Assembly (NCBI GenBank): GCA_012517315.1
Contig: JAAYVE010000018.1
Coordinates: 48,291-112,290 of the forward strand
Source: Deltaproteobacteria bacterium
GTDB taxonomy: Bacteria; Desulfobacterota; Syntrophobacteria; Syntrophobacterales; Syntrophobacteraceae
Length of the DNA: 64,000 nt
Direction: 5' to 3'
Shown: one piece after another, positions 53,451 to 63,048 of the stretch
Layout: the number at the start of each line of letters is the position of its first letter
How positions within the stretch are numbered: position 1 is the stretch's first letter
The notes under the pieces: generated by a model
What the model saw: the letters and a program-made list of their open reading frames with translations, nothing else
What the model was told of the DNA's origin: nothing
Databases searched by the model: none
Position numbers and translations under genes: made by a program

Positions 53451-54655
53451 AGGAAAAGGCTGCAAAAGCCGTTGAAAAGAGAGCGATGATCGGGCCGGAC
53501 GTGGACTTGACCGAGTTCGAAACGGCCCCTGTAGATCATGCGTATCTGACCGATGAGCAACTTCGGAATCTGCCCGCGGTCGAGCAAGAGCGCTTGGTCA
53601 TGTCGGGTGTCGACGTGTTCGAGCGGGAACGGGGCGGCACTTATTTTCAGAAGGACACGGCCGTTGTCCACTGCAAGACCAAACAGGAAGGGGTGGAGAT
53701 CATTCCCATCCGGACGGCTCTGGAAAAGGATGACTGGATTCATGATTATTACTGGAAGCTGGCTTCCGTGGACCTCGACAAGTACACGGCATCGGCGGAG
53801 ATAAATCTGCACAACGGCTACGTCATCCGGGCATTGCCGGGCGCCAGGAGCATCTACCCAATCCAGGCTTGCCTGTATCTGGACAAACAGGGAATTCAGC
53901 AGAATGTCCACAACATCATCATCGCGGAAGAGGATTCGGAACTCCACGTGATCACCGGATGTGCCACATCCCCCCATTTGACGAGAGGGGTGCACATCGG
54001 CATTTCAGAATTTTACGTCAAGAAGAACGCCAAGTTGAGTTTCACCATGATTCACAACTGGGCGGAAGACATGGTCGTGCGACCCCGTTCCGTGGCCCAG
54101 GTGGAGGAGGGTGGGCTTTTTGTCAACAATTACATCAGTATGAAACCCGTCAGGACTTTGCAGATGTACCCGACGACGCACCTCGTGGGGGAGAACGCCG
54201 TTGCCCGACTCTACAGCATCGTAGTGGGGAGCCCCGGTTCCGAGTACGACGTGGGGGGGCGCGTCTACCTCAAGAAACCCGGCACCCGGGCTGAAATCGT
54301 CGCCCGCACCATCAGCAACGGGGGAAGGATCATATCCAGGGGACACCTCATCGGTGAGGTCCCTGAAATCAAGGCTCATTTGGAATGTAAGGGGCTTCTC
54401 CTGAATGGTGGGCTCATATACGCGGTTCCGGAACTGGAAGGCCATGCCGACGGTGTCGAGATGTCCCATGAGGCTGCGGTAGGTAAAATCGCTCAGGACG
54501 AGATTTTCTACCTCATGTCCCGTGGATTGAGCGAGGAGGAAGCGACTTCCACCATCGTGAGGGGGTTTCTCAGTGTGGATATTCCCGGTTTGCCGCCGCA
54601 GCTCAAAGCCGAGATCGATAGAGCCGTCGAGATGAGTGAAAAGGATGTGATGTGA
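53429..54655 (+). CDS. sufB: Fe-S cluster scaffold protein, SufB/SufD family (SmsB-type)
   Basis: About 408 residues. The beta-helix core of SufBD proteins is visible in LHNGYVIRALPGARSIYPIQ, LHVITGCATSP, GISEFYVKKNAKLSFTMIHN, VNNYISMKPVRTLQMYPTTH, ISRGHLIGEVPEIKAHLECK and EMSHEAAVGKIAQDEIFYLM. The last block contains the H and E residues of the functional SufB C-terminal region. ATG at 53429 sits ten bases after GAGG; ATG at 53420 also opens the frame. It is the only SufBD protein here, with no sufD, sufS, sufE, sufU or sufA, which is the minimal two-gene layout. Confidence 0.92.
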   Translation: MYAGENLKEKAAKAVEKRAMIGPDVDLTEFETAPVDHAYLTDEQLRNLPAVEQERLVMSGVDVFERERGGTYFQKDTAVVHCKTKQEGVEIIPIRTALEKDDWIHDYYWKLASVDLDKYTASAEINLHNGYVIRALPGARSIYPIQACLYLDKQGIQQNVHNIIIAEEDSELHVITGCATSPHLTRGVHIGISEFYVKKNAKLSFTMIHNWAEDMVVRPRSVAQVEEGGLFVNNYISMKPVRTLQMYPTTHLVGENAVARLYSIVVGSPGSEYDVGGRVYLKKPGTRAEIVARTISNGGRIISRGHLIGEVPEIKAHLECKGLLLNGGLIYAVPELEGHADGVEMSHEAAVGKIAQDEIFYLMSRGLSEEEATSTIVRGFLSVDIPGLPPQLKAEIDRAVEMSEKDVM

Positions 54656-54728
54656 GTGGGAGAGGATGTTGTCGTGAGGACAACATCAGGGGGGAAACGC
54701 TCAGCAACAAGGAGGAAGGAGAATAGTC

Positions 54729-55091
54729 ATGAATCAGTGGATACGCGTGGTGACCGTGTTGGCAGTTTTGTTGGGAATGATGGGAACCCCGGCGTTCGGG
54801 GGGTACGAATGTTCCCCGGGATGTGTCCCGTCGACTTATCCCTGCGCCGAGGATTGCTATGAAGAGGACTCCCCTCCCGGCGAATTCATCATTGCAGATG
54901 TCCTCATCCTTCGCCCTCTCGGCCTGATCTCCATGGCGGTGGGTTTGACGGGCGCGGCGCTGGCCATGCCCTGGGGTTGCTCCAGTTGCACGACGCACAG
55001 GGTCCGGAAGGAACTTCTTGAGGAACCCTGGAATTATACATTCGCACGCCCCCTTGGAGAGGAGACCTTCGACCGGGATCGGAGATACTAG
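54729..55091 (+). CDS. Small exported, cysteine-containing membrane protein
   Basis: 120 residues. A signal peptide (VVTVLAVLLGMMGTPAFGG) is followed by a short Cys-rich stretch (ECSPGCVPSTYPCAEDCYEE), one transmembrane segment (LRPLGLISMAVGLTGAALAM), CSSCTTHRVRKEL and a C-terminal YTFARPLGE. The RPLG...YTFxRPLGE arrangement recurs in small uncharacterised proteins of Gram-negative bacteria. ATG at 54729 follows ACAAGGAGGAAGGAG, a very strong ribosome site. It lies 73 bases after sufB and before a terminator. Confidence 0.7.
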   Translation: MNQWIRVVTVLAVLLGMMGTPAFGGYECSPGCVPSTYPCAEDCYEEDSPPGEFIIADVLILRPLGLISMAVGLTGAALAMPWGCSSCTTHRVRKELLEEPWNYTFARPLGEETFDRDRRY

Positions 55092-55157
55092 TGCGAGGCT
55101 GATTGAATCGTTCCGCCATGAACGGGGAGTGCGGCGTTTCATGTCCCGTTGATGAGG

Positions 55158-55196
55158 GCCCACCCAACTGGCACAGACAGGACGGTGGGCTTTTTT
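55158..55196 (+). terminator. Rho-independent terminator
   Basis: GCCCACC at 55158-55164 pairs perfectly with GGTGGGC at 55184-55190 across a 19-base loop and is followed directly by six T at 55191-55196. It ends the sufC-sufB-small-protein unit and separates it from coaE. Confidence 0.8.
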
Positions 55197-55292
55197 CTTG
55201 CCGTGAGTCGTGGGCTTGTGGATTTCCCAGGCAGCTCGACGGCTTCCACGAGGAAGTCCTGTCTCCAGTGTGGAGGATCTCTGCCTTTTCCC

Positions 55293-55919
55293 ATGAAACC
55301 GAGACGTATTGCATTGACGGGCGGCATTGCCACTGGCAAAAGTACAGTGGCAGGAATGTTTGCTGAATTGGGGGCCGTGGTTCTGGACGCGGACCAAGCG
55401 GCCCGGGATGTGGTGGAACCCGGCCATGTCTGCTGGCACCAACTGAGGGAAGCGGTCGGGGCATCCTATTTTGAACCGGACGGGCACCTCAGGCGCAAGG
55501 CCCTCCGGGACGGAATCATCAGAGATGCGTCCCTTCGATCCCGGGTCAACGCGATTCTGCACCCTGCCATCCTGAAAACGATGGATCGACAGTGGAGGGA
55601 GTGGAGAGACAAGGATCCCCGAAAAGTCATCATTTTCGATATACCTCTCCTTTTTGAACTCGGCCTCGACATTCGATTCGACACTATCATCCTAGTGTAT
55701 GTTCCGGAGCACGTGCAAATCGAACGTCTCATGTCCCGCGACGGGCTGAGCCGGGATGCAGCCCTTCGTACCCTTTCCATGCAATCTCCCATAGAATGGA
55801 AGAAGAAACGCGCACAGATCGTTATCGACAATTCAAAAGATCTTTCGGCCACGCGCGGGCAGGTGAAAGAAATCTGGGTGTCCCTGACGGAGGAAGAGAA
55901 CTGGGAGCATTCCCAGTGA
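55293..55919 (+). CDS. coaE: Dephospho-CoA kinase
   Basis: Last step of coenzyme A synthesis. 208 residues with P-loop LTGGIATGKSTVAGMFAELG, the AVVLDADQAARDVVEPG substrate region, VNAILHPAIL, IFDIPLLFELGLDIRFD and VYVPEHVQIERLMSRDGLSR. ATG at 55293 gives the family-typical start; the frame is open upstream but passes through the terminator. Convergent with the histidine kinase gene. Confidence 0.94.
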   Translation: MKPRRIALTGGIATGKSTVAGMFAELGAVVLDADQAARDVVEPGHVCWHQLREAVGASYFEPDGHLRRKALRDGIIRDASLRSRVNAILHPAILKTMDRQWREWRDKDPRKVIIFDIPLLFELGLDIRFDTIILVYVPEHVQIERLMSRDGLSRDAALRTLSMQSPIEWKKKRAQIVIDNSKDLSATRGQVKEIWVSLTEEENWEHSQ

Positions 55920-55920
55920 C

Positions 55921-55968
55921 CAGGGGAAGGGGGAGACATTCTCTCAACCCACTCCCCTGTGTGTTCTT
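55921..55968. terminator. Possible weak bidirectional terminator
   Basis: CAGGGGA at 55921-55927 and TCCCCTG at 55953-55959 can form a 7-bp stem between the convergent coaE and kinase genes. The loop is long and the following TGTGTTCTTC is only weakly U-rich. Confidence 0.35.
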
Positions 55969-55981
55969 CAAAAGAAACGAG

Positions 55982-58129
55982 TCAGGTGTCGGAATCCAGG
56001 GTGTCCCGAATGGTTCCAGCGAGGTCGCTGATGCTGTAGGGCTTGAAGAGCAATCGCTTGATTCTCGTCTGTCTTACCGTTTCTTCGCTCACTTGCGCAT
56101 TGTATCCGGTACAGAGAATGATGGGCAGTCTTGGTCTGATCTGCAGGAGTTCTCTTGCAAGCTTGAGTCCGCTCATCCTGGGCATGGTCTGGTCCGTGAT
56201 GACCAGATCAAACCCATCGGGGTCCGATTTGAAAATTTCCAGGGCCTCCAGGCTGCTCGTGCCTGCAGTGACCCCATATCCCAGTCGACGCAGAACTCCC
56301 TCGCCAAATTCAACCAGCGCCTCATCATCGTCCACAAAAAGGATCCGTTCGCTCCCTCCTGGGTATTCCACGGCTTCTTCGCCCTTTTCGGCAATCGTTT
56401 CTTCCATGAGAGGCAAAAGGGCACGGAATGTGGAACCCCTGCCCGGCTCACTCCATGCGTTGATGGTTCCCCCGTGGCTCTTCACGATTCCAAGCGCTAC
56501 GGAAAGCCCCATCCCAGTCCCCTCGCCCGGCCCCTTCGTGGTGAAGAAAGGATCGAAAATGCGTTCCATGAGGGCTGCGTCCATTCCATGACCACTGTCT
56601 TTGACGGTCAATTGGGCATAATTCCCCGGTCGCCCAGGGGAATCGTGGGAAAGGCTGCCGGGCGCCAGTGCTTCCCTCGAAAGGCTGACTTCCAGGGTTC
56701 CTCCTTCGTCCTTCATGGCATGTATGGCGTTCGTTAGCAGGTTCATGAACACTTTGTTGATTTGGGTGGGGTCTCCGTGGACCATCAATCCCTCATCCAT
56801 CTTTCCCCGGCGGAGTTCCACAGACGAGGGGAGGATGGCTTGGATGAACCCCAGGGTCTCCTCGACCATGGGAAGCAGATGGAAGGGCTTGCGTTCATGG
56901 GGAGCCTGGCGACTGAAGGTGAGGATCTGGGCGACCAGGTCCTTTGCCCGGTTGGATGCCTTGAGCACCTGGGAAAGGCTCTGGCGTGCCGCATGTTCCG
57001 CGGGAATCTGGTGGAGGGCAAGTTCAGCATAGCCCAGAATGGCCGTGAGAATGTTATTGAAGTCGTGAGCGATACCACCCGCCAGGGTACCGATTGCTTC
57101 CATCTTTTGCGCTTGCATCAGTTCGGCCTCCATGCGCTTTCTCTCCGTGACATCCCGGAGGAAGCTCAGGCAGCCGATCCTTCCTTTCCACTCAATGGGC
57201 ACCAGGTTCATGTCCACCCAGGTGTCCTCCCTGCCGCTGCGGATGACTCGGAACGGGGGCACAAAGACGATGCTGCGGCCGGCGAACGCTTCCTGAAGCC
57301 TCCCCTCCACAACCCCCCTGTCGTCTTCTCGCACGAGACTGAGGAAAGGCATTCGAGCGAGTTCTTCCTCGGGGTAGCCCAGGAGATCCAGGGCTCGTGG
57401 GTTTGGAAACGCAACGGCGCCGTCCTGGACCACGAAGATCCCGTCGTGGGCGTTCTCAACGAGCAGGCGATATTTCTCTTCCGATTCCGTCACGCTGTGC
57501 TCCAGGTTTTTCGAATAGACCCGGAGTTGCTCCTGTGCCGTTTGAAGTTCGACCCGGGCGAGATACTCCCTCAGCCGTAGTCGGTGACTCACTTTGGCAA
57601 CGACGAGAGCGATGACGACGGTCGATGCCACGAACATGTTGTTGGAGAGGAAAAGACTCATGTCTCCCGATTTGCTCAGGAGCAATACGGACAACAGGTA
57701 AATGCAGTAGATGATGGCGGTGTGTCGTGCAAGATGATTGGTGTGAACGGGAAGCATGGTGCAAAACGCGAGAAAAACCAGGTTGAGGCCTGCATAGTAT
57801 GGCGTCGCATAGCCGCCGGTTTCCAGGATCATGGCAATGAGCGTCAGGGATACGATATAAGTACCTGTAATACCGAGATAAAGACTCTTCTGGCCCAGGT
57901 CCCGCCTCCAATTGACAGCGTTGAGCACCAGACAGATGAGGGCCGCACACGAGCGATAGAGGGCGAAGCGGGAAAAGTGCTCAGGATAAAGCACATAGTC
58001 CACCCAGCCGAAGACCGGCACGAGGACCCATCCGAGCATCAGCAGAACAGTCACTCTCTCCCTGATGAGGGGTTCCTGGTCTCGTGAGAATCCTGCGAGG
58101 ATCTCTTTGTCGATGGGGGTGCTTTGCAC
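55982..58129 (-). CDS. Hybrid sensor histidine kinase (6TM-PAS-HisKA-HATPase-REC)
   Basis: About 715 residues from the GTG at 58129. The N-terminal integral-membrane sensor has about six helices (LLMLGWVLVPVFGWVDYVLY; LGITGTYIVSLTLIAMILET; NMFVASTVVIALVVAKV). A PAS domain follows (YRLLVENAHDGIFVVQDGAV), then HisKA with GGIAHDFNNILTAILGYAEL (phospho-His), an ATPase domain (VFMNLLTNAIHAM, VKDSGHGMD, IFDPFFTTK, GEGTGMGLSVALGIV) and a C-terminal receiver (RILFVDDDEALVEF, DLVITDQTMPRMSGL with phospho-Asp, LLFKPYS). It lies 37 bases downstream of the PhcB-like methyltransferase gene, so they are probably co-transcribed and may sense a related signal. Confidence 0.9.
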   Translation of the reverse strand: MQSTPIDKEILAGFSRDQEPLIRERVTVLLMLGWVLVPVFGWVDYVLYPEHFSRFALYRSCAALICLVLNAVNWRRDLGQKSLYLGITGTYIVSLTLIAMILETGGYATPYYAGLNLVFLAFCTMLPVHTNHLARHTAIIYCIYLLSVLLLSKSGDMSLFLSNNMFVASTVVIALVVAKVSHRLRLREYLARVELQTAQEQLRVYSKNLEHSVTESEEKYRLLVENAHDGIFVVQDGAVAFPNPRALDLLGYPEEELARMPFLSLVREDDRGVVEGRLQEAFAGRSIVFVPPFRVIRSGREDTWVDMNLVPIEWKGRIGCLSFLRDVTERKRMEAELMQAQKMEAIGTLAGGIAHDFNNILTAILGYAELALHQIPAEHAARQSLSQVLKASNRAKDLVAQILTFSRQAPHERKPFHLLPMVEETLGFIQAILPSSVELRRGKMDEGLMVHGDPTQINKVFMNLLTNAIHAMKDEGGTLEVSLSREALAPGSLSHDSPGRPGNYAQLTVKDSGHGMDAALMERIFDPFFTTKGPGEGTGMGLSVALGIVKSHGGTINAWSEPGRGSTFRALLPLMEETIAEKGEEAVEYPGGSERILFVDDDEALVEFGEGVLRRLGYGVTAGTSSLEALEIFKSDPDGFDLVITDQTMPRMSGLKLARELLQIRPRLPIILCTGYNAQVSEETVRQTRIKRLLFKPYSISDLAGTIRDTLDSDT

Positions 58130-58166
58130 GGCATCATCCTGGATATGAAAACGCGTTTTCCGGCGG

Positions 58167-59714
58167 TCATGAAGCCTTGGTGGCGATCGCGAATAAATTG
58201 ACCTTGTTCGCTTCCGCCGTGATTTTGACCCTGTCTCCGAAGGGACTCCTCGCAAAGAGGGCGCGCAGTTCATTCCCGTCTCTGTGGATCAGTTTCCACT
58301 GGAGGATGTGATCCATGAACACGCGGTTCTCGTTCTCGTTTCCAAAATTTCCGATGATGAGCGTACCTCCGGGCTTGAGATGCTCGTGACATTTGTTGAC
58401 CAGCGCGATGAAGAGACGGTCATCCAGGTAATCGGTCAACCCGGAGGAGTAGATGATGTCCTGGGGTCCGAAGTGATGACGCACACGTCCAAGAGACCAT
58501 TTCACCACATTGTCGTTCATGAGGCGAATGGATGCGGCATGAGGAATGACGTTGACATTCTGGTTGGTGTACTCCAAGGCCTTACGGTCCGCATCGATGC
58601 AGATGGCTGCGATCCTGTTTGTGTAATCGCATGCTGCCAGGAAGTCGAAGAGTTCTCTGTTGGAACCGCAGGCGAGATTCATGATGCAGATGCTCTCTTC
58701 CTGTTCTTTTCTCTCTTCCGAGAGTCCTCTCAGCAGGTCGCGAAGGAGGATGCGCCGTTCTCGGACGGCCCGGGCGGGTGCGGTGGTCAGACACCAGCCG
58801 TCCATAAGCTTTCCCAATTTCCCGTCCCCTTCAGGCTCTTTCCGATAGATCATTTCCATCATCATGAAATCGCCCGCATACCCCCTGGGCTTGTAGTAGG
58901 CCCGCTCCGCAAAACGGCTCCTCATGAAATACGGGAAAATCTCTTTGAAAAGGTAACCCCAAAGATAAGGGGCGGCCTCTGATGCCGCCACCCGGCTTTG
59001 AGCATCCTGAAGTCTTGAGTTGAACGCATTCATCACCGACTGGCATTTTACCTGGATCTCCTCCGGTATCTCGTCGGAGGCGTCCTGCTGCAGTTGGTGA
59101 GACACATTGAAAAAAAAGGCCTTAAAATCCTCCACGATCCCATTGATCAGATACCATTCGGGGGTTGTGAGATACTGCTCGGGAACCGCGGTCGTCTCCT
59201 GGAAGGTGCGTCCGCCCGTGGAAAGGGAGGCTGCATAGGCCGTGAGAGGCTCCCGCTCTTCCAGCACCCTGCGGAACTTGACACAGATGGATTGGGCCAT
59301 CATGGTCAGGAACCGGTTGTAAAGGCGAGGGTCTTCATCCTGCATTTTCTTGACGGACTCGCTGTCGAACAGGCGTATGATCGAGTCCTCGGTTGCTCGA
59401 ATGTCCCGAACCCTGGATCTGCCGTCGAAAAAGCCGATCTCTCCGAAAAACTCCCCCTCCCCGATGATGGCAACGGTGATCCGGGTGTCGTCCGTCGTGT
59501 TGGACACCTCCACACTGCCCCTTTCCACGTAGTAAAGGCAACGGGACTGCTCTCCGCCCACGACGACGGCTTCATCCCTGCCGTACTCCATCTTGTGGGA
59601 GCAATTCAGAATTCTCGAGAGCACTGCGTCGTCCAGCGGGCCGAACAGAGGGTCCTCTGGTAAACGGTCGGTATTTCTCCAAGGAGCATCTTGGGGTTCT
59701 CTCCTGCCTTTCAT
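58167..59714 (-). CDS. Cyclic-nucleotide-domain / PhcB-like SAM methyltransferase
   Basis: 515 residues. The N-terminal CAP_ED domain (about residues 20-150) has IIGEGEFFGEIGFFDGRSRV, the phosphate-binding-cassette position, although the end of the motif is atypical and ligand binding is uncertain. A middle helical region is followed by YKPRGYAGDFMMMEMIY and a class I methyltransferase domain: ICIMNLACGSNRELFDFL (motif I), AAICIDADRKALEYTNQN and DIIYSSGLTDYLDDRLFIAL. The GYAGDF and CGSNREL blocks resemble PhcB-type proteins that make 3-hydroxy-fatty-acid methyl ester signals in Ralstonia; this link is from memory. Start ATG at 59714; the sensor kinase gene follows. Confidence 0.78.
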   Translation of the reverse strand: MKGRREPQDAPWRNTDRLPEDPLFGPLDDAVLSRILNCSHKMEYGRDEAVVVGGEQSRCLYYVERGSVEVSNTTDDTRITVAIIGEGEFFGEIGFFDGRSRVRDIRATEDSIIRLFDSESVKKMQDEDPRLYNRFLTMMAQSICVKFRRVLEEREPLTAYAASLSTGGRTFQETTAVPEQYLTTPEWYLINGIVEDFKAFFFNVSHQLQQDASDEIPEEIQVKCQSVMNAFNSRLQDAQSRVAASEAAPYLWGYLFKEIFPYFMRSRFAERAYYKPRGYAGDFMMMEMIYRKEPEGDGKLGKLMDGWCLTTAPARAVRERRILLRDLLRGLSEERKEQEESICIMNLACGSNRELFDFLAACDYTNRIAAICIDADRKALEYTNQNVNVIPHAASIRLMNDNVVKWSLGRVRHHFGPQDIIYSSGLTDYLDDRLFIALVNKCHEHLKPGGTLIIGNFGNENENRVFMDHILQWKLIHRDGNELRALFARSPFGDRVKITAEANKVNLFAIATKAS

Positions 59715-60050
59715 CGCGTCTTCCCCCGTCGATGATGATGTGACCGGAATGTCATCAGATAACGTCCCTTAAGGATGGTACGGTCATGAAGACTTGCCGC
59801 ACGGGCCTGGCGCCAAGCGCTATGGCAGCTGTTGAAAAGGTTCTGGGACAGACTCTCTGGTCTGAACTGAAGAATGTAAGCCTTACATAGTACATTTCAT
59901 AGGATGCGTCAATAGGGGTGCCCAGTGACAACATTGGGTAATCATTAAGGAAACTCGCAATCAACCGGGAGGGGAGGGATGTGCACGGAGTGCGGATGCG
60001 TAGACGGGGGGGGTATGGATCTTGGCGCATCGAACGGATCGAGGAGACGA
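59715..60050. other. Intergenic region, no gene seen
   Basis: About 335 bases between the rnhB stop and the start of the PhcB-like gene, both minus strand. No credible coding frame. Likely holds the promoter of the PhcB-like/kinase pair; AT-rich sequence lies around 59875-59955. Confidence 0.4.
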
Positions 60051-60677
60051 TCAGCCCGCAACTCCCTTGAAGCTCATTCGATGAATGGGGCATGGTCCGT
60101 GGCGGCGAATGGCCTCAAGATGTTCGCGCGTGCCGTAGCCCTTGTTCCGGTCGAAACCGTAAATGGGATAGATCTCGTGGTACTGCATCATGAGTGCATC
60201 CCGGTGTACCTTGGCAACAATTGAGGCTGCAGCGATGGAAACGGATTTGCGGTCGCCCTGGGGAATGCCCCGCTGGGGGTAATGGATGGGGAGCGTGTAC
60301 GGGCCGTCGATGAGAAGGCATTCCGGCTGCACCTTCAGTGCGCATACCGCCTGTGTCATGGCGCGGAAGGCTGCCTGGAGGATGTTGCAGGAGTCGATCT
60401 CCAGGGAATCGATCAGACCCACTCCGATGTCCAAGGCCCGGGAACGGATCTCCCGGCAGAGGGTTTCCCTTCTCCGGGCGGAGAGCGTCTTGGAGTCTCT
60501 GATCCCGGAGGGGGGAAAGTCCCGGGGCAGGACTACCGCGGCGGCTACCACTGGTCCCGCAAGGGGGCCGCGGCCCACCTCGTCGATCCCAGCAACCACC
60601 TGAAAGCCCTGGAGGTGGGCTTCCCTCTCGAACCGGCACATTTCCACCTCCAGACCGACGGTATCTTTGACCCGCAC
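60051..60677 (-). CDS. rnhB: Ribonuclease HII
   Basis: Cuts RNA in RNA-DNA hybrids. 208 residues. VVAGIDEVGRGPLAGPVVAA with the DEG-like metal residues, GIRDSKTLSARRRETLCREI, LLIDGPYTLPI and SIAAASIVAKVHRDALM are the family signatures, with YGFDRNKGYGTREHLEAI near the C-terminus. It starts with GTG at 60677, overlapping the rplS stop by one base (TAGTG). Last gene of the ffh-rpsP-rimM-trmD-rplS operon. Confidence 0.95.
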   Translation of the reverse strand: MRVKDTVGLEVEMCRFEREAHLQGFQVVAGIDEVGRGPLAGPVVAAAVVLPRDFPPSGIRDSKTLSARRRETLCREIRSRALDIGVGLIDSLEIDSCNILQAAFRAMTQAVCALKVQPECLLIDGPYTLPIHYPQRGIPQGDRKSVSIAAASIVAKVHRDALMMQYHEIYPIYGFDRNKGYGTREHLEAIRRHGPCPIHRMSFKGVAG

Positions 60678-61024
60678 TAGCGCTTCTCCCGAATGCGAGC
60701 GGCTTTCCCCACAAGAGATCGCAGGTAGTAAAGCCGGGAGCGCCTCACCCTTCCTCTCCTGAGAATTTCGATCTTGTCCAGCTGCGGCGAATGGAGCGGA
60801 AAAATCCGCTCAACCCCCACGCCGTAGGAGACCTTTCGCACCGTGAAGGTTGCGCCCATGCGTCCCCGGTGGTGACGAATGACCACCCCCTCGAACACCT
60901 GGATCCGCTCCTTTTCCCCTTCTCGAATCTTGACGTGCACCTTCACGGTGTCGCCGACGCGGAATGGAGGAATGTCCAACCGCATGAAGTCGCTTTCGAT
61001 ACTTTCAACCACGTTCATTCCCAT
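60677..61024 (-). CDS. rplS: 50S ribosomal protein L19
   Basis: 115 residues, the usual size. Family blocks are [60 protein letters not shown] and [20 protein letters not shown]. The ATG at 61024 is preferred, with GGAGGAAG upstream; the frame opens earlier at 61099. Confidence 0.97.
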   Translation of the reverse strand: MGMNVVESIESDFMRLDIPPFRVGDTVKVHVKIREGEKERIQVFEGVVIRHHRGRMGATFTVRKVSYGVGVERIFPLHSPQLDKIEILRRGRVRRSRLYYLRSLVGKAARIREKR

Positions 61025-61049
61025 TTTCTTCCTCCGCTCGTTCCAACAG

Positions 61050-61616
61050 TCAGTCAATGGTATTGGAAAGCAGCCGATCCAACATGATCGCTGCGGCACA
61101 TCTTACGGAAAAATGATTATACGTCCCGACCCCCCGGATAGGTTCCAGGACAGCATGGGCGCCTTGAAGCACGGAAGGGGCCAGCCCCCAGCCTGTGCCC
61201 AGCAGGAGCATGAAAGCCTGTCCCCTGTCCTTGAGACCGGTGCGAGCCTCGGCATAGTTCAAATTCCCAACGCCCTCCCTGGCACTGGAAGCCCATATCT
61301 TGGGCGGGATTCCACATTCCGAAGCGACTTGGGTAGCCGCCTCGTCGATGCTGGTCACGACGCGCAACCTGCTCAATGCCTTTGCCCTTTCCGGCAGCAG
61401 TTCCCTGCCCACGCCTTGGCACCAGTGTTTCAAAAGGCGTCCCGCCAAAGCCTGCTGGTTCCGGAGTGGCGTCACCACGAAGCAAGCGGGCAGGTCAAAA
61501 CAGGCGGCACAACGGGCCAAATCGTGGAGATCCAGGTTGGTGATGGCCGAAGCGATGACCTCCCCTCTCCGGTTCAAAACCGGATAGTGCACAAGAGCCA
61601 GATAAAGCGGCGCCAA
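61050..61616 (-). CDS. PF09936-type RNA methyltransferase (SPOUT-like)
   Basis: About 188 residues. [80 protein letters not shown] and [20 protein letters not shown] match the SAM-dependent RNA methyltransferase family PF09936, a SPOUT-type group; the LLLGTGWG and NHFSVRCAA segments would form the knotted SAM site. As I recall it is commonly found between trmD and rplS in Desulfobacterota and Firmicutes. The start is taken as TTG at 61616 because the homologous region begins there; the frame stays open to 61751. Target RNA unknown. Confidence 0.85.
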   Translation of the reverse strand: MAPLYLALVHYPVLNRRGEVIASAITNLDLHDLARCAACFDLPACFVVTPLRNQQALAGRLLKHWCQGVGRELLPERAKALSRLRVVTSIDEAATQVASECGIPPKIWASSAREGVGNLNYAEARTGLKDRGQAFMLLLGTGWGLAPSVLQGAHAVLEPIRGVGTYNHFSVRCAAAIMLDRLLSNTID

Positions 61617-61766
61617 TCTGCCAGCATCCCTTTTACGGTAAGCCGATCCCCCCGGATCGCGTTCTTGCCTTTGTCTTTCCCCGGGGTGCGCCTCGGCGCG
61701 ACGGATGCCCATGGTGTGAGAGGAGGCGGTTGTCCCACATTTTCTCTCCACCCGGTCCCGGGCGAC

Positions 61767-62525
61767 TCATTCGGACTCCTTCCACAACCGTCCCCGCCAC
61801 TCATCAGACGCCTGCCGGAGGAGTTCCTCGTCTTCAGGGGTCAAGGTCATCCGGGCAAACAAATCCGGCCGACGGGTTCGGGTTCTTATGAGGGCCTGCC
61901 CTCTCCGCCAGCGCTTGATGGCTTCATGATGGCCGGAGAGAAGGATCTCCGGAACCCGGTACCCCCTGAACTCCTGAGGCCGAGTGTACTGCGGGTACTC
62001 CAAAAGGGGTTCAGTGAAAGATTCTTCGTCCGTTGACGCCGAATTCCCCAGGACTCCAGGGATGAGCCGCGAAACGGCATCCACGACGACCATGGCCGCC
62101 AATTCGCCACCCGTCAGGACATAATCCCCAATGGAGAGTTGTTCGTCGGTGAAGTGCTCCGCAACCCTTTCGTCCACTCCCTCGTATCTCCCGCAGATGA
62201 GGATCAGTCGGGGGACACGAGCGAGCGAGCGAGCGATCCGCTGGTTGAAAAGGCGGCCCTGGGGGGTCAGCAAAACGACCAGAGGGGTTGGACGCGTCTT
62301 CCGGAGAAACTCGACGGCTTCCACGATGGGTTCTGGTTTCATCACCATCCCCTCTCCCCCACCGAAAGGCCGATCGTCCGTCATCTGGTGCTTGTCGAAG
62401 GCGAAGTCCCTGATGTTGTGGAGACGGGTTTCGATCAGCCCACGTTCCATAGCCTTGCCCAGGATGCTTTCACCGAGGGGGGACGCAAACATCTGGGGGA
62501 ACAGGCTCAGAATGTCAAAGATCAT
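61767..62525 (-). CDS. trmD: tRNA (guanine-37-N1)-methyltransferase TrmD
   Basis: Makes m1G37 in tRNA to prevent frameshifting. 252 residues. [55 protein letters not shown], the knot segment [20 protein letters not shown] and the C-terminal [20 protein letters not shown] are all present. The 5' end overlaps rimM by 11 bases. Confidence 0.97.
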   Translation of the reverse strand: MIFDILSLFPQMFASPLGESILGKAMERGLIETRLHNIRDFAFDKHQMTDDRPFGGGEGMVMKPEPIVEAVEFLRKTRPTPLVVLLTPQGRLFNQRIARSLARVPRLILICGRYEGVDERVAEHFTDEQLSIGDYVLTGGELAAMVVVDAVSRLIPGVLGNSASTDEESFTEPLLEYPQYTRPQEFRGYRVPEILLSGHHEAIKRWRRGQALIRTRTRRPDLFARMTLTPEDEELLRQASDEWRGRLWKESE

Positions 62526-63039
62526 CCAGGAGACCTTCCGGGGGATCGATCACCATCCGGTTTTGCTTCAGGTCAATTTCACAAATCACATCATCCACGG
62601 CGGGAATGAGAGCCTCCCTTCCATGGCATTCAACAGCGTAAACATCATGGCTGCCTGTTTCTAGAATCCCCCGGAGAATACCCACCTGAATTCCCTCGCG
62701 CGTCACGACCTCAAGCCCCAGCAACTGGTAGTGGTAGTATTCCCCCTCCTGCGTCGGCGGGAGCCGATCCTCTGGAAGCAAGATTTCGCGACCCGCCAGT
62801 TCCTGGGCCTCGTCCCTGTCCTCCAACTCCCGGAACCTCACGATCCACATTCTGCCCTGGGCCCTGCGGCTGACCAGAGTCAGTGTTTCCCGTGGGTGAC
62901 CGGATTTCCTTTCCAAGAGGAGGGTCTCCCCAGCGCCGAGAGAGGCCATGCTGTCCCCATAAGGGTACAGCTTCACTTCACCCCGCACTCCGTGAGTTCT
63001 CACAATCCTTCCGACAGCAATGAGGCGCGGTTCCTCCAT
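62515..63039 (-). CDS. rimM: 16S rRNA processing protein RimM
   Basis: Binds S19/30S and assists late 30S assembly. 174 residues with an N-terminal RimM domain ([40 protein letters not shown]) and a C-terminal PRC-barrel ([40 protein letters not shown]). Overlaps trmD by 11 bases; khpA is 9 bases upstream. Confidence 0.95.
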   Translation of the reverse strand: MEEPRLIAVGRIVRTHGVRGEVKLYPYGDSMASLGAGETLLLERKSGHPRETLTLVSRRAQGRMWIVRFRELEDRDEAQELAGREILLPEDRLPPTQEGEYYHYQLLGLEVVTREGIQVGILRGILETGSHDVYAVECHGREALIPAVDDVICEIDLKQNRMVIDPPEGLLDDL

Positions 63040-63048
63040 GGGACGGTT

